From contig OX291543.1 in the NCBI GenBank assembly GCA_946406115.1, positions 4,342,501-4,406,500 of the forward strand: DNA of 64,000 nucleotides. The letters run 5' to 3'. Source of the stretch: Apoda limacodes (lineage: Eukaryota; Arthropoda; Insecta; Lepidoptera; Limacodidae). Positions 1 to 12,182 of the stretch are shown piece by piece; the first letter of the stretch is position 1; each line of letters begins with the position of its first letter. A program made the position numbers and the translations under genes. A model generated the notes under the pieces. It searched no databases and was not told where the DNA came from. It saw only the letters and a list, made by a program, of their open reading frames with translations.

Positions 1-1262
1 TATATACAACAGGTAAAAGAAACGATAATGGACAGAGAATGATAGATTGTACCATGGAAAATAACTTTTGTATTGTGAATACAAGAAAAATACAATGCGA
101 TGGAAAAAGAAATAAAGGAATCCGAACATAAACTTAAAACAACTAGAACAACTAGAACTAGTAAAATTTGGGAGGCCCTAGCGTCACAAGTGATCAATAA
201 CAAATATATTCGCCTAATTTCCGGGATATACAAGAATATGAAAGCAAAGATTCGAACAGAAAAGACAGGAGACTACTTTCATATTGAACGGGGCGTTAGA
301 GAAGAAGACCCGATGTCACTAAAACTTTTCTCTGCAATTCTGGAACACGTATTTAAAAACCTAGACTGAAGCGAATATGGTATAAAAATTAGTGGAGTAT
401 CATTAAACCACTTGAGATTTGCAGACGATCTAATATTAATCAGTGAACAACCAAATACCTTACAAAGGATGCTCGAAGACCTTATCTACGAAAGTGAAAA
501 AGTTGGCCTGACAATAAATACAGCAAAAACAAAATTTATGTCTAATAAAACAAAAATTCCCATAATTCCGAACAACAGCGTCATAGAATACGTAGACGAG
601 TACACATATCTAGGGCAAATCATATCTCCGACAGAACTAACAAGTAAAGAGATAAATAATAGAATAACACTAGCTTGGAAGAGATACTGGTCCTTAAAAG
701 AAGTTATGAAAAACCCCGGGATAGCAATCAAAGCGAAGCAGAAAATATTTAACTCATGTATACTACCAAGTTTGACTTATGGTTGCCAGACATGGAGTCT
801 AATAAACGAGGACATAAAAAGACTACAAACCTGTCAACATAACATGGAACGCAGTATGCTCAATATAAAAATAAGAGATGAAATACGACTAAAATCAATA
901 CGATCACAAACAAAAGTTACTGACGTGAAATATAGAGTCAAGAAACTAAAGTGGAAATGGGCAGGCCATATGGCAAGGAGTGACAAAGACAAATGGGTTA
1001 GAGCCGTAACAGAATGGTGCTCCAGATATAACAAAAGGAAGAGAGGCAGACCACACTGTAGATGGGAAGATGACATACGGAAATTAGCAAGACCGTGCTG
1101 GATGAGAACAGCACAAAATAGGGCAGTCTGGAAAGCCCTTGAGGAGGCCTATGCTGAAGAGCAAGACGATCATTAATACGTACTGGTGTCAATACAATGT
1201 AATTATAACTAAAAATGTAATGATTTGTTAATAAGGGCTTTATTATTATTATTAAAAAAGCT
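1..1262 (+). mobile_element. RTE-clade non-LTR retrotransposon, 3' part of the reverse transcriptase
   Basis: Fragment of a LINE that enters from the left edge. A frame starting near 100 carries the middle of a reverse transcriptase (a degraded catalytic region with RGVREEDPMS, normally RGVRQGDPMS). It is broken by one TGA at 367-369 and continues in the same frame as LRFADDLILIS (catalytic FADD) at about 412, then through thumb and C-terminal regions to the stop at 1176. The C-terminus has the basic KRKRGRPHCRWEDDI signature followed by a WMRTAQNRAVWKALEEAY segment, which I associate with RTE elements. A short 3' UTR ends in an ATT repeat and A-run near 1237-1260, as RTE tails do. The endonuclease part would lie left of the window. 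Non-functional because of the internal stop. Confidence 0.8.
100..1176 (+). pseudogene. RTE reverse transcriptase, single in-frame TGA
   Basis: The frame 100-1176 is open apart from TGA at 367-369. The context (LD-stop-SEYGIKISGVSLNHLRFADDL) fits a tryptophan in intact relatives, so the stop is best read as a TGG to TGA change; this is inference from family memory. Downstream of it 254 codons stay open, including the FADD motif at about codons 3-6 of that segment. I see no frameshift, so this is one of the younger-looking LINE remnants here. Confidence 0.7.
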
Positions 1263-1573
1263 GTATTTATGATCTTATGTTAAAAATTTAAAGCTTTACT
1301 CGTATATACCACCTAATTAGTACCAGGGCGAAAACACCGCCCCGGCTACACACAGTACGAAAATTTGATGGATACACTTTTGGACCGCACCAGTTGTAAT
1401 TCCCAAATTTTTACACACCCTTTTTTAATGTGTTATAACTACAATTTTATTTGTGATGTAAAGAACCTTGCTTGAATAAAAAATATGCGACAAAAATAAC
1501 CGTAATTTAAACAATTTTTAAAACTGCATTGACTTAGAAACTTTTAATGCTTCTCCTTCTGTCAGCGCTACTT
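1263..1573. repeat. AT-rich repeat-derived stretch, no gene
   Basis: No open frame of note. The sequence near 1460-1505 (a CCTTGCTTG phrase followed by AATATGCGACAAAAA) resembles 4765-4850 on the other side of the next LINE (CCTTGCTTCG, then AATATGCGACAAAAATGG). Both stretches therefore look like parts of one older interspersed repeat family flanking the 1.6-4.7 kb LINE. Confidence 0.4.
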
Positions 1574-1575
1574 TA

Positions 1576-2145
1576 ACTTCCAGTTTTTCAGACTCACTGA
1601 AACATTTCAATATCGTACATATAAATGCACAGAGTATTCCAGCTCATTACTCCGATATGCTAGCATCTTTTGATAACAAAAACATTCACGCCGTCCTTGT
1701 TTCGGAGTCTTGGTTAAAACCTTGCTTACCTTCTACATCTTTTTCATTGCCAGGCCTTCAGTTAGTTCGAAACGACCGTAAAGATAGAGGTGGTGGTGGT
1801 GTGGCTATATATCTTAGGTCTAACCTTTCCTTCTCTATTATTAACATTTCTTATCAAATTTCCTCTAATACCTCCGAACATATTTTTATTGAGGTAAAAC
1901 TTGCAAGCTGCAAAATTTTCTATAGTCCCAATTTACATATTAATTACTTTTCTTCTCTTGAAAGCCTTTTAGAAAATTTAACGCCCCTCTACGACCACAC
2001 AATTGTTATGGGTGACTTTAACACTTGTTTGTTAAAAAAAGATAGACGTTCTCATCTGCTCAACAGTATTGTAGAGGGATGCAACCTACAAATATTACCC
2101 CTTAAAGCTACACATTTCTTTCCTAATGTTCACCCTCCCTTTTAG
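1576..2145 (+). pseudogene. LINE apurinic/apyrimidinic-like endonuclease fragment
   Basis: N-terminal endonuclease of copy 1. An open frame runs from just after a TAA near 1573 to the stop at 2143-2145. Family landmarks in order: the INAQSI strand, VSESWL with the metal-binding Glu, RGGGGVAIY, and VMGDFNTCL with the conserved D and N. The expected last motif (SDH near the C-terminus) is lost where the frame breaks near 2145, though frame 2154-2480 begins with SSPTHVYKHG and SYHDLISLSY, which is its degraded remainder. Confidence 0.65.
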
Positions 2146-2153
2146 ATTTAATT

Positions 2154-4341
2154 GTGGTTTCCTCCCCAACACATGTGTACAAACATGGTCAGTGCGCTGC
2201 TGATGCCTTTTCATACCACGATTTGATTTCTCTATCCTACAAATTACGTCCTACTAAAGCTAAGTCAAGAATACTTCAGCAACGCAATTTTACTGGAATG
2301 GATGTGAACCGACTGTGCGATGACGCTAGTAAGTTAAATTGGGACGCTGTTATCAAAGCATCTTCAGTTGACGAGAAAATTTTATTATTTAACAAAGTCA
2401 TTACTGACCTTTATGACACCCATGCCCCAATTCGAATGATTAAAAAAAACATCTACCCGCACAGTGGCTTACCGATGTAATTAAACAGATGTTGGTTAAA
2501 AGAAATCGTGCTAAAGTTAAATTTAAAACCAACCCTTGTGAAAGCAACCTTGCTAAGTATAAGCTCCTGAGAAATCGCTGCAATAGAATGTGTAGAGATG
2601 CACAACGACGCTATATCCATAAATCCGTTGAAAACGGTGATCCAGCAAAAATCTGGAAATTTCTTAAAAAAATTCTTAAGTTGGTAAGACTAATCGTATT
2701 CCCTTTTCACATGATATTGATGTCAATCTTCTTAATCAACACTTTTCTTCCAATGTTGTTATTGAAGGCAACAAAAAAATAAATACGCTGAACTCACTTT
2801 CCTTAAAACCAACTCCTGACTTTCCTCCGTTTTTTCTAAGTCGATTTTCTGATTGTGATGTTAAGAAGAGCATTATCGCTATAACTTCTAACGCTGTGGG
2901 GAGTGACTGCATTAGCCGTAACATGATCCTTCCTATCCTTGACATTATTATTCCTATCATCACAAATATCCTTAATCACTCTATTGCCTCTGACGAATTT
3001 CCAGGTTCCTGGAAAGATTAATTAATTATTCCCTTGCCGAAAAAAGCAAATCCTGTCTGTTATTCCAATTATCGTCCCATATCCATCTTACCATTCCTTT
3101 CTAAAGTTCTTGAACGTCTTGTTCATGAACAGCTGTCTCATTTCCTCACTAAAAATAACTTACTAAATCCCCTTCAATCTGGTTTTCGTCCCGGACATAG
3201 TACGGTTACTGCACTTGTCAAAATCTTTGATGACATTCGTCTCGGTATAGAAAACAGAAAAGTAACAGTGCTACCTAACACTATTAGATTTTAGCAACGC
3301 CTTTAACACTGTTGACTTTGATATACTACTTTCACTTTTAAGTTGTCTTAACATATCTCCAACAGCAGTCGACTGGTTTCAAAGTTACTTGCGTGGGCGC
3401 CGGCAGGGATCAAGGTAAATGATTCCTTCTCTATTTGGTGCTACACCAATGCTGGTGTCCCGCAAGGTGGCGTGTTGTCTCCACTTCTCTTTGCTATTTT
3501 CATTAATAATATAACATCTAATTTATCTTCTCTCTACCATCTATATGCACACGATCTTTAAATATATACTCAGGCTCCAGTTAGTGAACTAAGAAGTGAA
3601 GTTGAGATTATAAATAACGATCTTGCTCGCATTATGGATTGGAGTACCTCTTACGGTCTAAACGTAAATCCAAATAAAACGCAACTTATCATTGTGGGTA
3701 GTTCAAGAATGATATCTAAGATTAATTTACAAAAGCTTCCTAAAGTGAGTATTAATGGAACAGTCATTCCATATAGCGAGGCTGTAAAAAACTTGGGCAT
3801 CATCATAGACCAGACATTTTCGTGGGAACCACAATTAAAAGAACTTAGCAGAAAAATATTTGCTACAGCTAAATCTATTAGCAGATTGCGTAACTTCTTG
3901 CCCATTACCACTAAAAATGCACTAGCTAAATCACTACTGCTACCTGTCCTTGATTATGCGGATGCTAGCTATCTTGACCTTACTGAAGGGCAATTAAATA
4001 AGTTTGAGCTACTCCAGAACCTATGTATTAGATACATATTTGGTTTACGTAAATATGATCATATATCCGAATTTCGATTTAAACTCAAGTGGCTCCCAAT
4101 TCGCCTTCGCTGGAATACTCATTTTCTGTTTCTTCTCTACAACGTACTGTTCAATCCATCTACTCCGTTATACTTGAAAGAGCGTTTCAATTTTATAGGG
4201 TCTACAGTTCATCGCGCCACTACAAACATGATGCTGAAAACCCCAACACATTATTCGCAAGCATATAATCACTCATTCACTGTCACAGCCATAAGCTATG
4301 GAATAGTTTACCCTTTGATGTCAAAAAAGCACAAACTTTAA
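2154..4341 (+). pseudogene. LINE reverse transcriptase with damaged active site
   Basis: Linker plus RT domain in pieces: 2154-2480, 2489-2782, an unlisted stretch 2790-3030, 3034-3294, 3295-3630 and 3634-4341. The template-binding region NYRPISILP and the GFRPGHST motif are intact. The first catalytic region is altered (ALLDFSNAFNTVDFD expected, here DFSNAFNTVDFD after a frame shift). The normally YADD box reads YAHD at about 3544-3555 and is followed by a TAA. Loss of a catalytic aspartate and at least five frame breaks make it inactive. The last 235 codons are open and match 25450-25820 closely. Confidence 0.7.
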
Positions 4342-4734
4342 GAATATTCAAAAACCTCGTAATCACACATTACTTAAAAATTTAAGCTGTCTCATCATTA
4401 CTGTTTATTCATCTATATTATTTAAGATGTTTGTATTTGATATATATATATTTATTTTGTTTAGATGTTTGTACGTATTAATATTATTCATATGTATATA
4501 AATTTAGCTATTGCTATAAATGTATATATTATTTGACTGTTGCCTTTTTTTTCTTATATTGTAAAGTTTCAGTTAGCACATTCTACTCAATAATTTAATA
4601 AAGTCTCCTCTACCCAAAGGTTGTCTGGAAGAGATCGCTCATTAGCGATAAGACCGCCAATTTGTTATTACTTTTATTGTTTTAATTGTTTTGTATTCTA
4701 TATGCGCAATAAAGAATATTATTATTAACGATTT

Positions 4735-5095
4735 TTGGATTTTTTCCCTATATTTGTGAAGACCTTGCTTCGTGTCAAATTTCATGACTAGGACAACGGG
4801 AAGTACCCCATAGGTTTTGATTTATTTATAAATGCCAAAATATGCGACAAAAATGGCCGTTAATATTTCGGCCGTACTTTTTTATAGAAGTTTGATATTT
4901 TACAGCTTCAAGGGAGCATAGACCTCAGTATTTGACATTATTATAACTTGATACCTTCACGCGTTTCTGACAAAAAGGGTCTTGACAGACAGACAGACAA
5001 ACAAACAAACAGACAGACAGACAGACGGACAACAAAATGATCCTGATGATAAAGTGGTTCCTTTTTCCTTTTGAAATACAGAACCCTAAAAAAAA
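4735..5095 (+). repeat. Fragment of the ACGGAACCC short interspersed repeat family
   Basis: Ends with a GACA/AACA simple repeat (4984-5030), then CAGAACCCTAAAAA at 5081-5094. This corresponds to the 3' end of the element at 24601-25033, where a GACGGACG repeat precedes ACGGAACCCTAAAAA. The left part holds CCTTGCTTCGTGTCAAATTTC and ACGGGAAGTACCCCATAGG phrases that I recall from lepidopteran copies. No coding content. Confidence 0.5.
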
Positions 5096-6365
5096 ACAAA
5101 AAGTAAAATTATAGAGGGCTAATCTCTGTACAAGAAACATGTTTTTTTGGAGTAACATATTTTTTGTATAAAACCATAATACTTACATACAAACTCCAAA
5201 CTTAAAACGATTAAGGAGAAGTTCTATAGTAAAACAACTAACCAACAATAATGATAAAATCCAATCAAGGGCGAGCTCGTGCATTCTGGACAGAACCCTC
5301 GGTGCGCGAGTCCAAGTCCAAGAAGTAGCTAAAACAATTACCTATACACACTGCATTGTATAAAAGAAGTAAGTAGTTACCTATCAATGCCATGCCTTAA
5401 GGATCATTTATACAAACTGCGATTAATTTGATCAAACAAAAGATCCGCTTAAAATAGGAACAAAATCTGTGACAAAGCAAATATAATCCAGTTAACAGGG
5501 GATTACAAAGTTTAATCTTCTTAAGGATAACTTTGTCCCCGAGTTTAAAACGGACATTTTAACATTTAATTAAGCATCCTGCTTCGTTTTATTGGAAAGC
5601 TAAAGGGTTCATAATGGAGGGTTAAACATCAATCGAAAATTCGCGGCAGCCCATTTAAATCAATTATCATATGTCGTAAATTGTTTGACTCTTGTAAATC
5701 ATCTCCTTTTTTAATATGATTTTGGTATCGTTAGCAGTAATTTAAATCCGTCTAGTTTTTTAATTTTTTCAGAACCGGCTTTGAAGCGGCATTGAACCCA
5801 CGCCGCCGCGCCGGACCGCTAAAAATCAGTTTTTACCCCTAAAAATTAGATATATATTGATACTCATAAGAATGAAAATGAAAAGCGAATTATTTACACT
5901 ATCATATAGAGACGATTGATACTAATCACTTCTGGCCAGTTAAGGTAATAATTAACAGTCAAAACACTGGTTCTAAAACTAAATTTACCTGGCAATAATT
6001 AGGTTACAACTTGGCATGAAGTAAAATGAAATTGAAACTTAACCCAAAGCAAAGTACGTACAGCTCCCGCGGTTTCACGCTATAGATATTTAGCCCAACT
6101 CTTTTAAACTGTATTTTGACAGAAATTTAAATTAAAGAAGTGTATTTATGTTTTTTTCCAGATAGTCCTCGAACTGAGTTAAGGCCACAACAACTGAAGA
6201 GTACTAGACCACATTCCTTGCAGTGTTCAAATAGGTAAGAATCGAAGGTATATTGAAAGTAGGAGTGGCTGCCTCGTGATAAGTTAAGATACAATAAAAG
6301 TATCCTTAAACCATCCACAACATACCAAATAAAATTCTACTAACGTTTCGTTAGAATAAGTCATA
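5096..6365. other. No gene seen
   Basis: AT-rich sequence without a convincing open frame, splice pair or RNA gene. A degraded phrase near 5270-5330 (GCGAGCTCGTGCATTCTGG, GCGCGAGTCCAAGTCC) resembles the 5' end of the short repeat family at 24601. Confidence 0.5.
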
Positions 6366-6640
6366 TACAGGCTGTCCCAGAAAGTACACTACACAGTGAC
6401 ACTAGAAGAAGACTAGCCCTAGATCTATTCCACACAAAAAATCGCTGAAGAAAAGTCTCATGGATTTCGAGATATCATTTTTCGATTTTTATAAAATTTT
6501 CTTATTTAATAATTTTTGTTACAGAATTGGGCCCAAGACCTACTTAACGTTTTTCTATTTGTTCTTAACCCGTTATAGTTGTTTATGTAAACTAAACTTA
6601 TAATGGGTGTAGTGTACTCCAGTCTACCCTACAACAAAAT
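6366..6640. mobile_element. Possible decayed Tc1/mariner-type element
   Basis: Starts with TACAGGCTGTCCCAGAAAGT at 6365-6384, a typical arthropod mariner-like end. An inner stretch AGTACACTACAC (6382-6393) has its reverse complement GTGTAGTGTACT at about 6607-6618, but the right terminus is too degraded to define. No transposase frame is visible. Confidence 0.3.
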
Positions 6641-9509
6641 TATGTCTAACTACCTATATAGCGTACCATTATGTGGGATTTAAAATTGAATACCTAATGT
6701 ATTCATAGAGAAGTAGCTATAGGTCTAATTATCTGTTGGATATACAAAAATAAGATAGTCAAACATTATAAATAGATAAACATAAATTAAGGTTCGAAAT
6801 AATTGCGCGGTAAAAGATAAGACAGCGCTGCATTGGATATATGTCTATTGTAGATTTTGTTTCGTTGCATGGTAAAGTAGCTTAAAACAGTACAGCGGTG
6901 TTAAAATAATAATAATACTTTGCACTCGAATCGTACGATCGTCACGTGACCATGTCATGCGATGACGTCACAAAACCTGTTTGAAGACGAAATAAAAAAA
7001 TACAGGAAATAGGGATATTTCCTATTTAGTGTGTGTAAAAGAGATAAAAAAAGAAATCGTTCGCTCGCTTGATTTTGGCGCCACGGCGCTGGAGACTGTC
7101 GTGACAGAGTCCTCTCTCTCCCATTCGAAATTCAAAATTCGTGAGTGACGCGCGCAGTTTTGCATAATGGTGTGTTTCCCGCCTTTTTTGAGTCGAGTTA
7201 TACGGGAAGCGTCCCACCTCCCGCATTCTTAAAAAGAGTTTTGACAAATATCGGTTAAAGACTGTGCTTCCCGCGTTTTTCTTAGTAAATAGTGTTTGTA
7301 ATTACAAAGTGCAAATGTGAATAAATAATAAAACTTTAAGTGGTTATTTACATTGAATTAATATTGAACCGTGTACCCGTGGGTAACCGTGAAGGTGTTA
7401 GGAGTTGGCAGATTTTTGGAGTCCCGCCCATCGATAGTTTTCCTGAGTGAGTAGATTAATTTTTATTTTCAGAGGAAATAACTATAATCGCGAAAGGCAT
7501 TAAAATTCCTTCTGAGTACAGCTATTTATCTAGAAATTCATTTGAAGAGTTTCTATATGAATTGTTGTTGGGTAGGTAAACTATTAATTATAACCATTGT
7601 TTTACTTTTCTTGTGTGATCCCAAAATATGTTTTGCATGTAAAAATTATAAAATTACCTAATCTAGATATGAGTGATAGGGTATGTGCTAACGGGTTAGG
7701 TACACAAATCACACACTGGTGTTGTGGCAAACCGTACATAGGATATCTAGAGTTCTACTATCGCATTTTAAGAATGTTATATAATCATTAAATGTAATAG
7801 ATAACTATCTAAATTACTTAAAAATTAAATTAAATGTGCATAATAAAATACTAACAAAATACATGTTTTGGTTGACGATTTTAAGAACATGGCGCCGGGT
7901 CTAATTATTATTCTCGAATTTTACCTAAACAGTGATAACTGTGAATTACCTATTTGTACGATTTAATTAGTGATTTTGATTGGCAAGGGCACTAAATTTA
8001 GTACTTTACAGATTCAGTAAAGATATTCCTTTATAGAATTATAACCTACTGTACGGGTGTTTTATGACAAATATGTATTAGGTAAGTGTTTCTTTCGAAA
8101 GTAGTTAATGGGACCGTAATGTCACAACCCTTTGATGATAACGCTTCGTCAACAGACCTAGTGATGTCGCGGTTATAGTAAGATCTCTCCATTTTTAATA
8201 TCAGTATTAGAACAGGAATGGGTAGTAAATAAGTAGAGCAGGTCTTCGTGTGACGGCGAGGCTCGGGTGCTAGGGTGTGAGTGGAGCTGGTTTACTTTTA
8301 GGTCTTACTAGCTCAGCTCCACCCTACTCCAAGAAAGTTAAAGAGGTAGTTTAAATTTTATGAGTTCTAATCCGGATCAGAGGATATAAATGATAAAGAA
8401 GAAATTTTAATTTTGGTGTGTCTAGTAGGTAGTTGTATGGGATACCTATTCAATACTTACCTATCTAAACTGTTAGCATTAATTGGTCCGGATTAGTTTT
8501 CGTCAAAGTAATGAGTGATAAGTTGTCGGGATACCTTCCTTTTGGGAAGTTCGTTTTATTAATAAATAAATCACTCATTATGGAGACGAATAGAATAAGA
8601 ATTATATATCTTTAGATTTTTGAATTTACTTCTTTATATTTTACTACGTCTATTTTTAAAATGTAACAATTAAGTTATGCCAAAACAATGATAATAAAAA
8701 AATATATATTTTAGAATTGCTTTCTCCTTTTGATATAAAAAGAAAGAAAAACACTAACGGTAATCTTACTGAGACAATGACTGAATCGGGGTACGACATA
8801 AGTTAAACTTTGACCGAACATATTAAACATGGATTTGTTAAAGGTGACATTAGTTGTTCTAGGGTCTGTCCAATTCTTCTTCATAGAAAATCCTATTATC
8901 ATAGCGTATTATTATCCAGGTAGGGCCCCCCTTAATAACTGATGAGCCGGGGGGGGACCCCGACCTACCGGCGAAACGCGAAGGTTCTAATCACTCAAAA
9001 TGTCTATTGTTGATCTGACTAAAGTGTTAGATTTTTGAGTGAGCAATGTTTTCATTACTGACTGAATAGTAGGAAAGTACCTACTAAGACGGGTTACCTA
9101 CCCATGTAAATTGGCGTTCTGTCGTCATAATTATCTTAATTGACTGTGACAAATTATTAAAAGAAACTCTATTTAATCTTTACGTTATTCGCAATTTGTT
9201 CCATATTTATTTATATTATCTTAATATCTCAAGTTCGTAAGAGAAAGGTTGCACATGATGTCTCCTTTATAAGTTCTTGTACCTACGCAAAGAACGGAAT
9301 TATTCACTGTTATCTGTAAGATGTCTAAATACTGAAAATTCCACGTTTACTAAGAGATTTTGGTTTGTAAGAAGAACTACCATGAAGACTAAATAGTACC
9401 TTGTGTGAAATATCTTATTATAGGGCCGTATGGTTGTTTACCACCTTTACAGCAAACAAAGGGAATTATCTTCAGGGTGCAGAAATGTTAGGTTAAATTC
9501 AATCGATCA
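6641..9509. other. No gene seen; GC-richer island near 6.9-7.45 kb
   Basis: No reading frame here resembles a protein I recognise. 6930-7450 is richer in GC than its surroundings, with many CpG, a CACGTG box at 6943-6948, a TGACGTCA box at 6963-6970, and several GTGAGT donor-like sites (for example near 7140 and 7446). It could be a promoter plus non-coding first exon, perhaps of the homeobox gene 5 kb downstream, but nothing ties them together. 7450-9509 is plain AT-rich sequence. Confidence 0.4.
6943..6970. promoter_or_regulatory. E-box and CRE-like palindromes in a CpG-richer patch
   Basis: CACGTG at 6943-6948 and TGACGTCA at 6963-6970 lie 14 bases apart just upstream of a GC-richer stretch. 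Both are known bHLH and CREB/ATF core sites. Function here is inference; there is no mapped transcript start. Confidence 0.2.
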
Positions 9510-9687
9510 TTTATCGACCAATTAGTGTAGTGGTTATAACGTTTGATGAGCATACGAAAGGCCGCGGTTCGATCCCGACCCTACAGACATTTGCTTTTAG
9601 TTTATTTTCGCGAACTGTAAAGGAAATCTTAATTTCTTATCGTCGTTTTACTGGCATATTGTAAGGTTAAATAAATAAATAAATAAA
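9510..9687 (+). mobile_element. tRNA-derived SINE
   Basis: An A-box-like TTAGTGTAGTGG at about 9522-9533 and a B-box GGTTCGATCCC at 9566-9576 sit at the spacing of an internal RNA polymerase III promoter, followed by a unique body and an (AAAT)n tail at about 9669-9687. The tRNA-like head does not fold as a clean tRNA, so this is a SINE rather than a functional tRNA gene. Confidence 0.65.
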
Positions 9688-12182
9688 GTAATAGAAACTA
9701 AATTATGAAAGGCTGACTCTTTGACAGGATATAAATATTTTAGGAATCTCCCTGTTCTAAATAAAAGATATCTAAATACACATTTTATTTATTAATTGAA
9801 AGTAAATAAGGGTAGTTATGGGGAAGGTTATTGTATTAGAAATTTACTTAATGAAGTCCAGTGTGACGATTATTTAAATCATTATCAGGACGTATTATAA
9901 TATCTATCTTAGTTTGGTACATCACTTGTGTGCGACAAGTTAGTTGAGATAAATGGTTAAGGCTTAGATAGTTATATTATGCAGAATTTAATCTTAAAAT
10001 CAAAGTTCACTCGCCATGCTAGTGACTGACTAAACTCATACCTTCTTAGAATCAGGGTTACTTAGGTTCTCAATGTACCGGTCCTAATCACGCCATTAGA
10101 CGATCATTGCCAAATTAAAATTCTATTATTAGGTTTCCGCGGTATGTAGCGTTTTAGTAGGTAGGGGTAGGTGGGCGCGTTTTTGTAGGGGGGGGTTTCT
10201 ACATGGGTCATTTATGTAAAATACAAAAGAAAAGAAAGTTTTGTCTTTGCCTTAATCAAGTGATCAATAACTTAATTTTAACTAGCTGCCGCCGAAAAAG
10301 TTCTATGCTGAACTGGCAACTAATTGTAAAAACTAGCGCCTTGAATGCTGATTTAGAAATGGTATAATAAGTACACAATAAATTGATTAACTAAGGGTGC
10401 GGTCCGATTCACGCTCACAGCGTTCACACTAACTGACGCTTTCGTAGGTGGTCCGAATCATTAGCATGATTACACAGTACTAACAATTTGGACCGAATCG
10501 TGAGCGCGTCAACGAAAACAACACTATAAACTTTAAACAAATAGGAGAAATTTGTACTTGCTAGGTAGGTTTGACATTGGTTATAAGTTATATATATATA
10601 TATTAATTAATAAAAGACACTATATAAAATAATATAACATATTTAATTTAGTTTATATTTTTTTTTTTTTTTATATATTATAATAACTTGTGATTACTAA
10701 AATCCATCGTCAGAAACTAAGCAATAAGAAAACTTCTTATTTGTGAACTGTATAAAATAAACCAAACCAAAACTCTCCTGCTTCAATAAAATTATCAGAC
10801 CTAGATATTCCACTAATACCAACACATAACTTAATACTTGGTTAGAATACTTAAAAATTGGCGCCCTATAATAAAAAATAAAATAAAGGAATTGACAGCT
10901 GCGCTCAGTGTGCTTTCTCTCGATATGCTGGGCACTGTGAGCACAATGAATGATATAAATGTATTTAATGAAAGATGTAAAACGTCATCGCGGCTTACGT
11001 CAGCTGCGTACAATAAGCATCATTCAGATCGCAGCCTAAGTAGTTGCGCCAACTTTTGTCAAGAAAAGTCTAAATTATCAATTAAATATATTTTTTTATA
11101 CCACTAATGTGGCAAACAACTCGCGTGTTGCCGACCCTTCAAAAATCCAATAACTTCTTTCTTGAAGAACCCCATACTGTAGTCCTTAGAGAAAACCTGT
11201 GTTGTTGTTCGTTGAGTAAAAACAACCGGCCGCTAGTATCCAAAACGATGGCTGCACCGCACATTATATATTATACAGTATATTGTATATTCTTGATTAA
11301 TTATCGACTTATTTTACTGTTAATTTTTTCTATCTAGTGTTAATAGTTATTGAACGATATTTTATTAGGAAAGAAAAGAATATACTGTTAACGTTAGCCA
11401 ATAAGTTGCCTCTGTCGTTGTGTCTGTGTGGTCCGGGGGGACACAGGCATTTTCTATAAAAATCGAGGCTAAGACCTTAGTCCCCCACACTAACCCAATG
11501 CTATCACCTGGCTATATATGTATACAACGCTTATATTTAACTCACCCATCCCCTCCCATGATTTTATTATTCGTGGCGATGATAGCTTTTGATGTTGTTT
11601 CCGATAGACGAATGTTACTAAGCAAATATTAAAGTTAGACGAATGTTAATGATAAAATTTCAACATTTAAATAGTTTATTTAAAATAAATATTACTTCCT
11701 TATTCTCTATTTTATAACGAAGAGCCATGTCCAAATTAATCAGAAAGAAGGTGGCAATCGTTTCTTATTCTAACCAATCAGCGTTAAAATATCGATCCGT
11801 CCTAAATCAACTCGGTTTTTGCAGTGATCCTGAGGTTATAAGACTCATGCTTATTTTTTAAACATCCGGTCGTTTCAAAACTTCCTTGTAGAATATTCGC
11901 AATGATCCGTTTTTCCGATTTCCTACAACACATATGCACTATAGGAGCTCTCCAAAAGAGCTTCAACGTTTAAATGAAAAATATATTTTTGGATTGAACT
12001 TCGTGCTCACTTGGGATTGCTTCTAATAACTTTGGAATTTGGAACAGACGGATAAAGTTTGTGGATTCACGTAAACAATATCGCGACCTGTACTTTGTGT
12101 GAAAATAAAGCTTCAAATGTTTATTTATATTCTTTTACAAGTAGCAATGTTATGAAACTCAATTGCTTTATTATTCTTCTAG
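9688..12182. other. Upstream region of the homeobox exons; no gene resolved
   Basis: Contains a TA repeat and T-run (10595-10675), a LINE tail fragment (11101-11205) and short open frames of no recognisable family (10838-11107, 11420-11632, 11726-11860). An earlier exon of the homeobox gene could lie here, but no frame with a good donor and homeobox N-terminal features is convincing. Confidence 0.4.
11101..11205 (-). mobile_element. 3' fragment of LINE family A
   Basis: Matches 44572-44725 (GCCGACCCTTCAAAAATCC, TAACTTCTTTCTTGAAGAAC, then the CATACTGTAGTCCTT phrase) with an internal deletion after GGCAAACAA. This is the coding C-terminus and tail of the minus-oriented LINE described at 44534-44937. 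Confidence 0.6.

Larger units (their letters stand above)
1574..4730 (+). mobile_element. Jockey-superfamily LINE, copy 1 (degenerate, near full pol length)
   Basis: Reads, across several frameshifts, as a LINE ORF2: an endonuclease with FNIVHINAQSI at the start, then SESWL and MGDFN motifs (1576-2145), a linker (2154-2780), and a reverse transcriptase with NYRPISILPFLSKVLERLV and QSGFRPGHST (3034-3294), GVPQGG.LSPLLF near 3460, the catalytic box near 3540, and a thumb and C-terminus to 4341. The 3' UTR has the GGAAGAGATCGCTCATTAGC motif at about 4628-4647 and ends with AATAAAG and an ATT repeat near 4730. A second, more deleted copy lies at 24128-26095. The exact clade (CR1, Daphne or Jockey) cannot be settled by eye. 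Confidence 0.75.

Noticed and set aside
4980..5035. CRISPR-like or regulatory direct repeats
   Set aside because: These are simple GACA/AACA microsatellite runs that belong to the end of a dispersed repeat. No spacers; not a CRISPR array.
9520..9590. Possible tRNA gene
   Set aside because: A and B boxes are present but the acceptor and anticodon stems do not pair, and a SINE body and AAAT tail follow.
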